Counted from the first letter of the stretch, positions 26,450-36,408 are shown. The stretch: 64,000 nt of DNA from Paragemmobacter kunshanensis (GCF_011059185.1 NZ_JAALFE010000002.1:124001-188000); one strand, 5' to 3'. Notes: a model not told the origin generated them from the letters alone. Numbers and translations: made by a program.

Positions 26450-27433
26450 TCACCGCGTCCAGAGGCCCGCGCGCTTGATCGCGTTGCGGATCGCCTGTTC
26501 CTTGCGCGGCAGATCGGCGCGGTCGAAGAGGGCGCGGACTTCCTGGCCCTGGCCCTTGTAGAGCATCTTCTTGAAGGGGGCGTAGTGGCGCAGGACGCGT
26601 TCGACGCGCGTGTCGGCGGCGGCCTTTTCCATCACCGCGACGGCATGGTCGCTTTCGCGGGCGAAGAAGAGCGGCAGGATGCGCCAGTGGCAGGTGAGCG
26701 CGCCGTCGAGGCCCGCGAGTTCGGGGCCGGGGCGGCCGCCGCCCAGGGCATGGATCACCAGGGGAAGCGCCACCTGATCGAGCCAGGGGTCAAGCGTCTG
26801 GCAGGCCAGTTCCGGGCCGGGGTCGCGGGCGATTTCGGTGGCGTATTTCAGGAAGAGCGCGCCGAAGCGGCGGGGGCTTTCGTGCAGGAACCAGCCTGCG
26901 TTGAAATAGAGGTAGCGCTGCCAGTATTCATCGGGCTGCGCGGGATCGAGCGAGGTTTCGAAATCGAGGCCGAAGCGGCGGTAGAGGCTGCCCCAGATCC
27001 CGGTATAGCCGGGGCCGTAGAGTTCAATCTGCGGCCAGGTGCCTTCGCGTTTCATCGAGGCCGTGGGGCGGGTGAAATCGGGGGTCAGGGTGGAGAGGTC
27101 GCCGGTGATGATCGTGTCGGTGTCGAGGAAGAGGAAGGGCGCGTCGGGGATATGGGCCAGCGCCTCGATCTTGTTGCCATGGGGGTAGGCGGCGCCGAAG
27201 GCGCGGCTTTCGAAGGGGATCACCTCGGCCCCCAGGTCAGCGAGCAGGGCGAGGGTGGCGGAATCGGTGATCTGGGGGTTCTGGCCGGCCCAGAGCGGGC
27301 CGGGGCGCGGGGTGGCGATCAGGAGGCGGCCCTGGAAGCCGGGCGATTGCGCGCGGAGCGTGGCGGCGAGGAGGACGGCTTCGTATTGAAGCCGCCCCGC
27401 CTGGCCGATGCAGAGGATGTTGAACGCGGACAC
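26450..27433 (-). CDS. GT8-like protein of unknown role
   Basis: 327 residues. Begins FNILCIGQAGRLQYEAVLLA and has LFLDTDTIITGDL near residue 105, a DxD motif of the kind used for metal and nucleotide-sugar binding in glycosyltransferase family 8. Later regions (YLYFNAGWFLHES) also fit such folds. It is usually annotated as hypothetical in Rhodobacterales. No sugar-related neighbour helps define an acceptor. It lies upstream of no obvious partner; the DDAH gene is 21 bases away and same-strand, so they may be cotranscribed. Confidence 0.6.
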   Translation of the reverse strand: MSAFNILCIGQAGRLQYEAVLLAATLRAQSPGFQGRLLIATPRPGPLWAGQNPQITDSATLALLADLGAEVIPFESRAFGAAYPHGNKIEALAHIPDAPFLFLDTDTIITGDLSTLTPDFTRPTASMKREGTWPQIELYGPGYTGIWGSLYRRFGLDFETSLDPAQPDEYWQRYLYFNAGWFLHESPRRFGALFLKYATEIARDPGPELACQTLDPWLDQVALPLVIHALGGGRPGPELAGLDGALTCHWRILPLFFARESDHAVAVMEKAAADTRVERVLRHYAPFKKMLYKGQGQEVRALFDRADLPRKEQAIRNAIKRAGLWTR

Positions 27434-27454
27434 TGGTAACTCCCCCGGGTGGGA

Positions 27455-28249
27455 TCAGGAGGGGGTGAAGCGGAGCGAGAGGCAGGACATGCCGCCGTCG
27501 AGTTTCGCGCATTCGGAGTTGCCGATTTCGACGACGGTGAAACCCGCCTGTTCGATGCGCTGTCTGGTGCCGGGGAAGCCTGCGGGCATCAGCACAACAT
27601 CGTTGAAGCGGATCGTGTTGGCGGCGGCCTCTTCGCCCGGGGCGGTGTGGATCAGCTTGTAGCCGTCGAAGCAGCCGGAGGCGGAGAGGCGTTCGGTGGA
27701 GAGGATCGTGTTGGCATCCAGCAGGGAACAATCGGTCTTGAAATGCAGCACGCCGGGGGGGGTGTGCACTTCGCGCAAGCTGTGGCCCCAGGCGGTGACG
27801 ATGGCGCGGAGTTCGGCGATGCCTGCGGCATCGGTGCGGGCGGATTGGCCCACGAGGATTTCGCGGCCCGTCACGAGGATGTCGCCGCCTTCGATGGTGC
27901 CGGGGCCCTGGATGCGGGCGATGGTGGTGTAAAGGGCGCGGAGTTGGGGTTCCATCTCGGCCGCCTCGCCCAGGCGGGTGGGGGCGCCGGGGCGCATGAT
28001 GATGGCACCCTCGGGCAGGCAGAGGGCCGTATCCTCGACAAAGACCGAGTCGGGATAGGCGTCGAGGGCGGGGAGTTCGATGACCGTCGCGCCGGTGGCG
28101 CGCAGGGTGGCGATATAGGCCGCGTGATGGGCCTGCATCGTGGCAAGGTCGGGCGTGCCGGTATCGACGGCACGCAGGCCTTGGGTGATGGTGGCCGCGG
28201 GGCGGCGGGTGATGGCGTGGGTGAAGCGGAAGGATGCGTCTTTTGTCAT
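27455..28249 (-). CDS. Dimethylarginine dimethylaminohydrolase-type amidinotransferase fold protein
   Basis: 264 residues from the ATG at 28249 (an in-frame GTG lies at 28258). Features of the DDAH/arginine deiminase fold are visible: PDSVFVEDTAL, GTIEGGDILV, VLHFKTDCSLL with the catalytic His, and the C-terminal catalytic Cys in GGMSCLSLRF. DDAH hydrolyses N-omega-methylarginines to citrulline and methylamines; activity on arginine-like substrates other than methylarginine is possible. It starts 29 bases after the tRNA-Tyr gene on the same strand. Confidence 0.85.
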   Translation of the reverse strand: MTKDASFRFTHAITRRPAATITQGLRAVDTGTPDLATMQAHHAAYIATLRATGATVIELPALDAYPDSVFVEDTALCLPEGAIIMRPGAPTRLGEAAEMEPQLRALYTTIARIQGPGTIEGGDILVTGREILVGQSARTDAAGIAELRAIVTAWGHSLREVHTPPGVLHFKTDCSLLDANTILSTERLSASGCFDGYKLIHTAPGEEAAANTIRFNDVVLMPAGFPGTRQRIEQAGFTVVEIGNSECAKLDGGMSCLSLRFTPS

Positions 28250-28277
28250 GATCACCACCCTTTAGCAGAGGAAGGGA

Positions 28278-28361
28278 TGGTGGGCGACCCTGGAATCGAA
28301 CCAGGCATGGGTCTCCCCGGCGGAGTTACAGTCCGCTGCCGCACCTTGCAGCTCGTCGCCC
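28278..28361 (-). tRNA. tRNA-Tyr (anticodon GUA)
   Basis: A complete 84-nt cloverleaf with encoded CCA: acceptor stem GGGCGAC/GTCGCCC, D arm GCTG/CGGC, anticodon stem GCGGA/TCCGC enclosing CTGTAAC (anticodon GTA), a long class II variable arm, and T arm CCTGG/CCAGG with TTCGATT. The long variable arm together with GTA identifies tyrosine. Confidence 0.96.
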
Positions 28362-28484
28362 GACGCGAGGCGGGGATAGCCGAGGGGGGAGGGGGCGTCA
28401 AGGTGGAAAGCGGCGGGAAATCGCGCTTGCATCGGGGGCGGTTCGGGGGACATGGATGGGGAAGGATGTGATGGGGATTGCGCG

Positions 28485-29288
28485 ATGAAGACCGGAGCCA
28501 AGAAGCCGACCTGGGTGATCGACAAGGAACGCGCCAAGCGGGCCGAGGCGAAGGAGACGGTCTGGCTGTTCGGCATCCATGCGGTGCGGGATGCGCTGGT
28601 GAACCCCGCGCGCGAGAAGCTGCGGCTGGTGGTGACGAAGAATGCGCTGGACCGGCTGGAAGAGGCCGTGGCCGCGAGCGGGATGGAGCCCGAGGTGGTG
28701 GACCCGCGCAAGTTCGACGTGCCGATCGACGAGGGCTCGGTCCATCAGGGCGCGGCGCTGGAGGCGCGGCCCTTGAACTGGGGCAAGCTGGCGGATGTGG
28801 CGATATCGGGGGCGGGGGCGCCCTTGGTGGTGCTTCTGGACCGGGTGACGGATCCGCATAACGTGGGCGCGGTGCTGCGGTCGGCCGAGGTGTTCGGCGC
28901 GCGGGCGGTGGTGGCACCCCGCCACCATTCCGCGCCGGAGACGGGGGCGCTGGCCAAGACGGCGAGCGGGGCCTTGGAGCGGCAGCCCTATCTGCGGGTG
29001 ACGAACCTTGCCGATGCGATGGTGGAGTTGAAGGAGATGGGTTACGTCCTGATCGGGCTGGATGGCGACGGGACGGTGCCTCTGGCCGAGGCGATGGCGG
29101 CGGTGGGCACGCGCCCTGTCGGGCTGGTGCTGGGGGCCGAGGGGCCGGGGCTGCGCGACAAGACGCGCGAGACCTGCGACGTGATCGCGCGCATTCCCTT
29201 TGCGGGGGCGTTCGGGTCGCTGAACGTGTCGAACGCGGCGGCGGTGGGGCTGTATGCGGCCGCGCAGCGCGGCGGGGGCAAGGGCTAG
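28485..29288 (+). CDS. rlmB: 23S rRNA (guanosine-2'-O)-methyltransferase RlmB-like (SpoU family)
   Basis: 267 residues: an L30e-like substrate-binding domain (about 25-95, WLFGIHAVRDALVNP) and a SPOUT methyltransferase domain with the three SpoU motifs VTDPHNVGAVLRSAEVFGA, GLVLGAEGPGLR and IPFAGAFGSLNVSNAAAVGL. It transfers a methyl group from SAM to the 2'-OH of a guanosine in 23S rRNA (G2251 in E. coli). The ATG at 28485 is the first after the tRNA-Tyr promoter region; the tRNA is divergent. Confidence 0.92.
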   Translation: MKTGAKKPTWVIDKERAKRAEAKETVWLFGIHAVRDALVNPAREKLRLVVTKNALDRLEEAVAASGMEPEVVDPRKFDVPIDEGSVHQGAALEARPLNWGKLADVAISGAGAPLVVLLDRVTDPHNVGAVLRSAEVFGARAVVAPRHHSAPETGALAKTASGALERQPYLRVTNLADAMVELKEMGYVLIGLDGDGTVPLAEAMAAVGTRPVGLVLGAEGPGLRDKTRETCDVIARIPFAGAFGSLNVSNAAAVGLYAAAQRGGGKG

Positions 29289-29405
29289 GGCAGATCACGA
29301 ATGCGGGATCGGCCCTTAAATCCGAAGCTGCGCCTTCTATGTCACAGGGCAGGGAGCGGGTTCGGAACACCCGCGTCTCGTTCACTGTCCCTCGTTCCGC
29401 GACTG

Positions 29406-29437
29406 GCGCCCGGCCGCAGAGGCCCGGGCGCTTTTTT
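29406..29437 (+). terminator. Terminator between rlmB and the CoA-binding gene
   Basis: GCGCCCGGCC pairs with GGCCCGGGCGC (one bulge) around GCAGA, followed by six T. It ends about 118 bases after the rlmB stop. The intervening DNA also has a GCGGGT/ACCCGC stem at about 29357-29375 and CGGAAC/GTTCCG pairing, so a small structured RNA ending here is possible. Confidence 0.85.
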
Positions 29438-29452
29438 CTTCTGGGGGTTTGC

Positions 29453-29866
29453 ATGACAGATGACGATATCCGCCGCATCCTTGGCGCGGTGCGGACCATC
29501 GCAGTGGTGGGCTGGTCGCCCAAGCCCGACAGGCCGAGCCATGGCGTGGCGGCCTTCCTGAAGCGCAAGGGGTTCCGGGTGATCCCGGTCAATCCGGGGC
29601 AGGCGGGGCAGGAGGCGCTGGGCGAGGTGGTGCGGGCATCCCTGGCCGAGATCGGCGGCGGGGTGGACATGGTCGACATCTTTCGCCGCTCGGAAGAGGC
29701 GGGGGCGGTGGTCGATGAGGCGCTGGCGGTGCTGCCGGGGCTGAAGGCGGTGTGGATGCAACTGGGCGTGGAGGACGCAGCGGCGGCGGCGCGGGCGCGG
29801 GCGGCGGGCGTGGAGGTGGTGATGAACCGCTGCCCGGCCATCGAGATGCCGCGTCTGGGGATGTGA
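29453..29866 (+). CDS. CoA-binding domain protein (YccU-like)
   Basis: 137 residues forming one Rossmann-type CoA_binding domain: TIAVVGWSPKPDRPSHGVAA, VIPVNPGQAGQEALG and VWMQLGVEDAAAAARARAAG. Small stand-alone members bind CoA or acyl-CoA but lack the ligase domains of succinyl-CoA synthetase; their function is not established. The ATG at 29453 follows GGGGGTTTGC, and the gene begins 15 bases after a strong terminator, so it must have its own promoter or depend on read-through. Confidence 0.85.
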   Translation: MTDDDIRRILGAVRTIAVVGWSPKPDRPSHGVAAFLKRKGFRVIPVNPGQAGQEALGEVVRASLAEIGGGVDMVDIFRRSEEAGAVVDEALAVLPGLKAVWMQLGVEDAAAAARARAAGVEVVMNRCPAIEMPRLGM

Positions 29867-29941
29867 GCGGGGCAACCGGCGCGGTTTCCGGGAGCGCGGC
29901 CGGGGGCCGCTGTGCCCCTGCGTCGGTGCCGGTGAGGGCCG

Positions 29942-30921
<980 letters not shown>

Positions 30922-30925
<4 letters not shown>

Positions 30926-31194
30926 TTCAGATGTCTCCGCATCACATCGACAAGTTCCAGCGCTGCGGCGCTGCGGTCGGCGTCGGTTTCGGCCTGCACG
31001 ACATGGCTGTGCAGGTGATCCTCGAGCAGTTCGACGACAAGGCCGTTGGTCGCCCCGCGGACGGAGGCGGCAAGGTTGAGGATGTCGGCGCAGGGGGCGC
31101 CGGTTTCGAGGGCGCGCTCGATCGCCTCCATCTGGCCCTTGAGGCGGCGGACGCGGGCGAGGAGGGTGGATTTGTGGTGGGATGTATGGCTCAT
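30922..31194 (-). CDS. dmeR: DmeR, RcnR/CsoR-family metal-sensing repressor
   Basis: A 90-residue all-helical protein of the DUF156 family: HKSTLLARVRRLKGQMEAIE, Cys35 in GAPCADILNLAASVRGA, and His residues in EDHLHSHVV. The His-containing N-terminus (MSHTSHHK) and Cys35 match the nickel/cobalt sensing members. It represses its own operon until metal binds. The ATG at 31194 sits inside an operator palindrome. The gene overlaps dmeF by 4 bases. Confidence 0.92.
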
Positions 31195-31214
31195 AGGGTA
31201 GGGGGCTACCCTAT
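31193..31214. promoter_or_regulatory. DmeR operator palindrome at the dmeRF start
   Basis: ATAGGGTAG (31193-31201) and CTACCCTAT (31206-31214) are perfect 9-bp arms around GGGG. This A/T-ended palindrome with a G/C tract is the binding-site type of the RcnR/DmeR group. It overlaps the dmeR start codon, so binding would block transcription or initiation directly. Confidence 0.85.
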
Positions 31215-31301
31215 ATTTGCCGTCATGGCAAGCGGCAGGCATGAGGGGCCGCCCCCGCGCGCCCCGTGGTCGGGGCAGGGGCGGGGGCGGCCCCGGCAGG
31301 A

Positions 31302-33059
31302 TCAGCGGGCGAGGACGGCGCGCATCACGCGCAGCAGATCGGGCCGGGGTGCGGCCGTCAGGGTTTCGGCGCGCCAGCAGACATGGTGATCGGGGCGGAC
31401 GAGGAGGCAGCCGCTGTCGCGGATCTCGCTGGCGCGGGCCCAGTCGCCGGAATGGTCGATGAAAGTCTGGCGGGGGCCGATGACATGGGTGGTGATGTCG
31501 ATGCCCAGCTCCTCGGCCACGGATTGCGCGGCCTGCACCCATGCCTCGCCACCCAGGCCGGTGAGCAGGGTGAAGCGGCCATGGCCGCAGAGATCGAGGG
31601 TGGAAACCTCGGCCCCGGTATCGCGGCGGTAGAGCCAGGCATGGGGCAGGCGCGCGCCGGGCCATGTGGTGGGTTGATAATGCAGGTCGGCATCCAGCGC
31701 GAAGGCGGGTTCGATCTGGCCGTCGGTGACGATGGCGGAAGAGCGGTAGCGCTGGTTCATCTCGACGCCATGGGCATCGAATTCGTATTTCTTGAAGGCG
31801 ATGGCCTTGCGGATCGCCTCGCGCTGGCGTTCGGCGGCCTCGGTCCCTTCGGTGCGGGCGTTGAGGTTCTTCTGCATCTGCACGGGATCGACGCCTTCGC
31901 CCATGCCCAGCGATTCGAAGATCGGGCCGAATTCAGCGATGGACTGGTTGGCGCGGGTGACGATCTGTTTCGCGATGGGGGCGCGTTCGTCATTGTAGCT
32001 GTCGAGCAGGCGTTCGCCGGCCTGGCCCTTCAGCACCATGGCCAGCTTCCAGGCGAGGTTGAAGGCATCCTGGATCGAGGTGTTGGAGCCAAGCCCGTTC
32101 GATGGCGGGTGGCGGTGGATGGCATCGCCCATGCAGAAGACGCGGCCATTGGTGGTGCGGGTGGCGTAGCGGTTGTTCACCGTCCAGGTATTGGCGGAGA
32201 GGAGTTCGATTTCCAGATCCGGGTCGCCCACCAGTTGGCGGGCCACGCCGGTGGCGAATTCGGGCGTCACCTCGGGTTCGGGGCCGTTGATGTCATAGCC
32301 CCAGACGATCAGCCATTCGTTCCAGGGGCGCACCATGCGCACAAGGCCCATGCCGATGCCGCCGACATCCGCGCCGGGCTGCATGACCCAGTAGAGGACC
32401 GAGGGGCGGTGGGCCACGTATTTCGACAGGTCGGCGCGGAAGAGGATGTTCATCGAGCCGCCGACGCCCATCTTGCCCTCATAGGGCAGGCCCGCATGTT
32501 CGGCGACCAGCGACTTGCCGCCATCCGCGCCGATCAGGTATTTCGAGCGGATGGTGATGTCCTTGCCCGTCAGGCGGTCGCGGCAGGTGGTGGTGACGCC
32601 TTCGGCATCCTGCACGTGGCTGACATATTCGGTGGACATGCGCGCCTGCGTGCCGCGTGAGCAGGCGGTCTTGAAGAGCAGCGGTTCCATGAAGGTTTGC
32701 GGCAGGTCGTTCATCCTGGTCGGCGAGGACATGAGGTGTTCGGCGCGCGACAGGGGGTGGTTGCCCCAGGATTTCATGCGCCCGATTTCCTCGCCCGCCA
32801 GGCTTTCGCAGAAGATGTTCTCGCCCATCAGATCCTGATGGGTGGCGAACATGTAGGCCTCATCCTCGACATCGCGGCCGAGGTCGCGCAGCACCTCCAT
32901 CGCGCGCTGGTTGGTGATATGGGCGCGCGGCGTGTTGGCCAGCCAGCGGTAGCGGTTGATCGCCATGTTCTGGATGCCATAGGTCGAAAGAAGCGCCGCC
33001 GTGGCGGAGCCGGAGGGGCCCGTGCCGATGATGAGCACCTCGGTGGTGATGTCTGCCAT
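31302..33059 (-). CDS. FAD-dependent phenol-type monooxygenase (TfdB-like)
   Basis: 585 residues: Rossmann FAD motif GTGPSG (12-17), the second FAD motif GDAIHRHPPSNGLGSNTS, and a C-terminal thioredoxin-like domain typical of phenol/2,4-dichlorophenol hydroxylases. It adds a hydroxyl group ortho to a phenolic OH using NAD(P)H and O2. It is cotranscribed with maleylacetate reductase (27 bases apart), so the product is presumably hydroxyquinol or a chlorinated or related benzenetriol. Resorcinol or hydroquinone derivatives are candidate substrates; sequence alone does not decide. Confidence 0.85.
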   Translation of the reverse strand: MADITTEVLIIGTGPSGSATAALLSTYGIQNMAINRYRWLANTPRAHITNQRAMEVLRDLGRDVEDEAYMFATHQDLMGENIFCESLAGEEIGRMKSWGNHPLSRAEHLMSSPTRMNDLPQTFMEPLLFKTACSRGTQARMSTEYVSHVQDAEGVTTTCRDRLTGKDITIRSKYLIGADGGKSLVAEHAGLPYEGKMGVGGSMNILFRADLSKYVAHRPSVLYWVMQPGADVGGIGMGLVRMVRPWNEWLIVWGYDINGPEPEVTPEFATGVARQLVGDPDLEIELLSANTWTVNNRYATRTTNGRVFCMGDAIHRHPPSNGLGSNTSIQDAFNLAWKLAMVLKGQAGERLLDSYNDERAPIAKQIVTRANQSIAEFGPIFESLGMGEGVDPVQMQKNLNARTEGTEAAERQREAIRKAIAFKKYEFDAHGVEMNQRYRSSAIVTDGQIEPAFALDADLHYQPTTWPGARLPHAWLYRRDTGAEVSTLDLCGHGRFTLLTGLGGEAWVQAAQSVAEELGIDITTHVIGPRQTFIDHSGDWARASEIRDSGCLLVRPDHHVCWRAETLTAAPRPDLLRVMRAVLAR

Positions 33060-33086
33060 GTTGTCCTCCCTTTATGCGTGTTGCGG

Positions 33087-34160
33087 TCAGGCGGCGGGGG
33101 CCGCGCCTTCCCATGCGGCCTGCAACAGGCCGCGAATTGCGCGCGCCTCGACGGGGCGCGGGTTCCAGTAGGGGTTCTGCGTCGCGATATCGGCGGCGCG
33201 GTCGAGATCGGCCGCGGCCATGCCAAGATCGCGCAGGGCGAGCGGGGCGTTCATGCGCCGGGCGAAGGCATGCAGGGCCTGACCGGGGGTCGCGCCGCCG
33301 AAGATTTCGGCGATGGGGGCAAGATCGCGCGCGGCGGCCTGTTCGTTATAGGCGATGGCATGGGGCAGGATCACGGCATGGGTTTCGGCATGGGGCAGGT
33401 CGAAGCTGCCGCCGAGCGTGTGGCAAAGCTTGTGATGCAGCGCCATGCCGACGGTGCCAAGGACCGTGCCGCAGAGCCAGGCGGCGTAAAGCGTTTCGCC
33501 CCGGGCCTGCAGGTCATCGGGGTTTGCCTGCACGCGGGGCAGGGCATCGCGGAAGGCGCGCAGCCCTTCCAGCGCCATTAGGGTGGAGAGGGGCGAGCGG
33601 TTCTGCGCATAGAGCCCTTCGGCGGCATGGGCCATGGCGTTGAGGGCGGAGGTCACCGTCATGCCCACGGGCAGGCTGCGCACCAGTTCGGCATCGTAGA
33701 GGATCACCTCGGGCTGGACCTTGGGGGTGGTGATGGTGGTCTTGTGGCCGTCTTCCGTCTGGCCGAGGATCGGGGTCGCCTCGGACCCGGCATAGGTGGT
33801 GGGGATCACGATCTGGGGCAGGTCGGTGCGCAGGGCGATGGCCTTGCCAAGGCCGGTGGTCGAGCCGCCGCCGATGGACAGCAGGCAATCCGCGCGGCAG
33901 TCGCGGGCGAGCGTGGTGGCCTCTTCGCTGATGGCGGTGGGCGTGTGCATGGTGGCGCGGGCAAAGCTGCCTGCGGCGCGGTCGCCCAGCATGGCGGCGA
34001 ATTCCGCGCCGGTTTCGGCTTGCTGGGGCGTGGTCAGGATCAGCGCGCGGGAAAGACCCAGCATGTCCATCTCTTCCGCGACCCTGTGGCGGACGCCCGG
34101 GCCGAAGCGGACACGGACGCCGGGAAGGGTGGTGGTGAACTGGTCGATGAAAAGGGACAT
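33087..34160 (-). CDS. Maleylacetate reductase
   Basis: A 357-residue iron-type alcohol dehydrogenase family protein with the nucleotide site LLSIGGGSTTGLGKAIA, IPTTYAGSEATPI and the metal region HHKLCHTLGGSFDLPHAETH. It reduces maleylacetate to 3-oxoadipate with NAD(P)H, the step after hydroxyquinol ring cleavage. It is the first gene of a two-gene operon and diverges from a LysR regulator across 95 bases that contain a palindrome. Confidence 0.92.
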   Translation of the reverse strand: MSLFIDQFTTTLPGVRVRFGPGVRHRVAEEMDMLGLSRALILTTPQQAETGAEFAAMLGDRAAGSFARATMHTPTAISEEATTLARDCRADCLLSIGGGSTTGLGKAIALRTDLPQIVIPTTYAGSEATPILGQTEDGHKTTITTPKVQPEVILYDAELVRSLPVGMTVTSALNAMAHAAEGLYAQNRSPLSTLMALEGLRAFRDALPRVQANPDDLQARGETLYAAWLCGTVLGTVGMALHHKLCHTLGGSFDLPHAETHAVILPHAIAYNEQAAARDLAPIAEIFGGATPGQALHAFARRMNAPLALRDLGMAAADLDRAADIATQNPYWNPRPVEARAIRGLLQAAWEGAAPAA

Positions 34161-34209
34161 GCTGCGGGGGCCTTCCGGATCGTCTGTGGCGGGAAGGTAG
34201 CGGCATGGG

Positions 34210-34234
34210 CGCGCGATATTGATCGGATCGCGCG
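34210..34234. promoter_or_regulatory. Palindrome CGCGCGAT-N9-ATCGCGCG, LysR-type operator candidate
   Basis: Perfect 8-bp arms at 34210-34217 and 34227-34234 in the divergent gap between the maleylacetate reductase operon and the lysR gene. The size and position fit a LysR-type site. Confidence 0.6.
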
Positions 34235-34255
34235 GGTCTAATATGATCTGATGTT

Positions 34256-35206
34256 ATGAAGCTGGACAGTGAACATCTGGAAATCCTGGCGATGATCGTC
34301 GAGAAGGGCGGTCTGACCGAGGGCGCGGAGGCGCTGGGCAAGTCGCAGCCTTCGGTTTCGCGCACCATGGCCCTGCTGGAGGACCGGATCGGCGCGCCCC
34401 TGTTCGAGCCGGGCAAGCGGCCGTTGCGGCCCACGGAACTGGGCGAGAATCTGGCCCGGCTTGGCGCGCGCATCCATGCGCTGAATGCCGAGGCGAGCCG
34501 TCTGGTGCAAAGCTATCGCCGGGGGCATACGGGGCGACTGCGGATCGCGGGGACGCCCATCTTCATGGACGGGGTCGTGTCCACCTTCATCGCGGATTTC
34601 CAGACGCGGCATCCCGATGTGCAGATCGCGCAATCCTACGGCTATTTCGACCAGCTTGCCACGAGCCTGCGGAACGGGGGCCTCGACATGGCGATCGTGC
34701 CGCTGCATCAGGGCAGCGTGCCCGCGGACATGAGCTTTGTCCCGCTTCTGCCGGGGCGGAACGTGATCGCGGCGCGGGCAGGGCATCCCCTGACGCGGCG
34801 CAAGACGATCACGCTGGCCGATATCGAACCCTATCCCTGGATCGCGCCCCCCGCCGACAGCCCGCTGTTCCGCGATCTGCAGCGGGCGCTGAAATCCATC
34901 GGGAAAGAGGATTTCCGCGTCAGCTTTTCGGGGGGGACGCTGGCCTCGATCATCTCGATCCTGGCGGGGTCGGATTCGCTGACGGTGCTGCCCTATTCGG
35001 TGGTCTTCCTGACGCGCAAGACATCGGGGCTGGAGGCGCTGCGTCTGAAGATCGAACATCCCGACCGGCAATTGGGGATGCTGACCTTCGACCGCGCCTC
35101 GCTGCCGCCTGCGCTGCGGCAGTTCGGGGATTTCCTGAAGGACGAGGTCGCCCTTCTGGAAGCCCGGATCCAGCACGAGGCGCAGGTGACGCGGCGGCGG
35201 GGGTGA
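34256..35206 (+). CDS. LysR-family transcriptional regulator
   Basis: 316 residues: an N-terminal winged helix (MKLDSEHLEILAMIVEKGGL, then LGKSQPSVSRTMALLEDRIG) and a periplasmic-binding-protein-like sensor domain (about 90-300). Unlike many aromatic regulators it lacks any close homologue I can name; its divergent position points to the maleylacetate reductase/hydroxylase operon, with hydroxyquinol or maleylacetate as possible inducers. Its stop abuts the stop of pcaF with no gap. Confidence 0.9.
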   Translation: MKLDSEHLEILAMIVEKGGLTEGAEALGKSQPSVSRTMALLEDRIGAPLFEPGKRPLRPTELGENLARLGARIHALNAEASRLVQSYRRGHTGRLRIAGTPIFMDGVVSTFIADFQTRHPDVQIAQSYGYFDQLATSLRNGGLDMAIVPLHQGSVPADMSFVPLLPGRNVIAARAGHPLTRRKTITLADIEPYPWIAPPADSPLFRDLQRALKSIGKEDFRVSFSGGTLASIISILAGSDSLTVLPYSVVFLTRKTSGLEALRLKIEHPDRQLGMLTFDRASLPPALRQFGDFLKDEVALLEARIQHEAQVTRRRG

Positions 35207-36406
35207 TCAGGGGCGTTCCAGCGCGATGGCGATGCCCTGTCCCACGCCGATGCACATGGTGGCAAGCGCGCGGCGGCGGCCGGTGAGGGCCAGTTCCAGC
35301 GCCGCCGTGCCGGTGATCCTCGCGCCGGACATGCCGAGGGGGTGGCCCAGCGCGATGGCCCCGCCATTGGGGTTCACGCGGGGGTCATCATCGGCGATGC
35401 CCAGTTGGCGGAGCGTGGCGATGCCCTGGGCGGCGAAGGCCTCGTTGAGTTCGATCACGTCGAAGTCGGATGGGGTGAGGTTGAGGCGGGCCATGAGTTT
35501 CTGGCTGGCCGGGGCCGGGCCGATGCCCATGATGCGGGGCGGCACGCCGGCGGTGGCCCCGCCGAGGATGCGGGCGATGGGGGTCAGGCCGTGCTGCTTC
35601 ATCGCCGTTTCGGAGGCGATGAGGAGGGCCGCCGCGCCGTCGTTCACGCCCGAGGCATTGCCTGCGGTGACGGAGCCGTCGGGGAAAAGGGGTTTGAGTT
35701 TGGCCAGCGCCTCCATCGTGGTGGCGCGGGGGTGTTCGTCGCGGTCCACGGTGAGGGGGTCGCCCCTGCGCTGCGGGATCGTGACGGGGGTGATTTCGCG
35801 GGCAAGGCGGCCATTGGACTGGGCGGCGGCGGCCCTGGTCTGGGAGGAGAGCGCCATGGCATCCTGTGCGTCGCGGCTGATGCCGTAGTCATCGGCGACA
35901 TTCTGGCCGGTCTGGGGCATGGAGTCGGTGCCATGGGCCTTGTCCATGGCGGGGTTGATGAAGCGCCAGCCGATGGTGGTGTCGTGGATTTCGGCATGGC
36001 GGGAGAAGGCGCTGTCGGCCTTGGGGATGACGAAGGGGGCGCGGGACATGGATTCGACGCCGCCTGCGATCATCAGATCGGCCTCGCCCGCCGCGATGGC
36101 GCGGGCGGCGGTGAGGATCGCGTCCATGCCGGAACCACAGAGGCGGTTGATCGTGGTGCCGGTGACGGCGACGGGCAGCCCGGCCAGCAGGGCGGACATG
36201 CGGGCGACATTGCGGTTATCCTCGCCCGCCTGATTGGCGCAGCCGAGGATGACATCGTCGACGGCGTCCCAGTCCAGGCCCGGGTTGCGGGCCATGAGGG
36301 CGCGGAGCGGAATCGCGCCCAGATCATCGGGGCGGACCGCGGACAGCGCACCGCCGAAGCGGCCGATGGGGGTGCGGATATAGTCGCAGAGATAGACGGG
36401 GGTCAT
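35207..36406 (-). CDS. pcaF: 3-oxoadipyl-CoA thiolase
   Basis: A 399-residue thiolase with the acyl-accepting Cys in INRLCGSGMDAIL, the His in GGAIALGHPLGMSGAR and the second Cys in TMCIGVGQG. It cleaves 3-oxoadipyl-CoA into succinyl-CoA and acetyl-CoA. It is the last gene of the long minus-strand operon starting at 45546 and follows the CoA-transferase genes, which fixes the pathway assignment. Confidence 0.92.
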   Translation of the reverse strand: MTPVYLCDYIRTPIGRFGGALSAVRPDDLGAIPLRALMARNPGLDWDAVDDVILGCANQAGEDNRNVARMSALLAGLPVAVTGTTINRLCGSGMDAILTAARAIAAGEADLMIAGGVESMSRAPFVIPKADSAFSRHAEIHDTTIGWRFINPAMDKAHGTDSMPQTGQNVADDYGISRDAQDAMALSSQTRAAAAQSNGRLAREITPVTIPQRRGDPLTVDRDEHPRATTMEALAKLKPLFPDGSVTAGNASGVNDGAAALLIASETAMKQHGLTPIARILGGATAGVPPRIMGIGPAPASQKLMARLNLTPSDFDVIELNEAFAAQGIATLRQLGIADDDPRVNPNGGAIALGHPLGMSGARITGTAALELALTGRRRALATMCIGVGQGIAIALERP

Positions 36407-36408
36407 GG

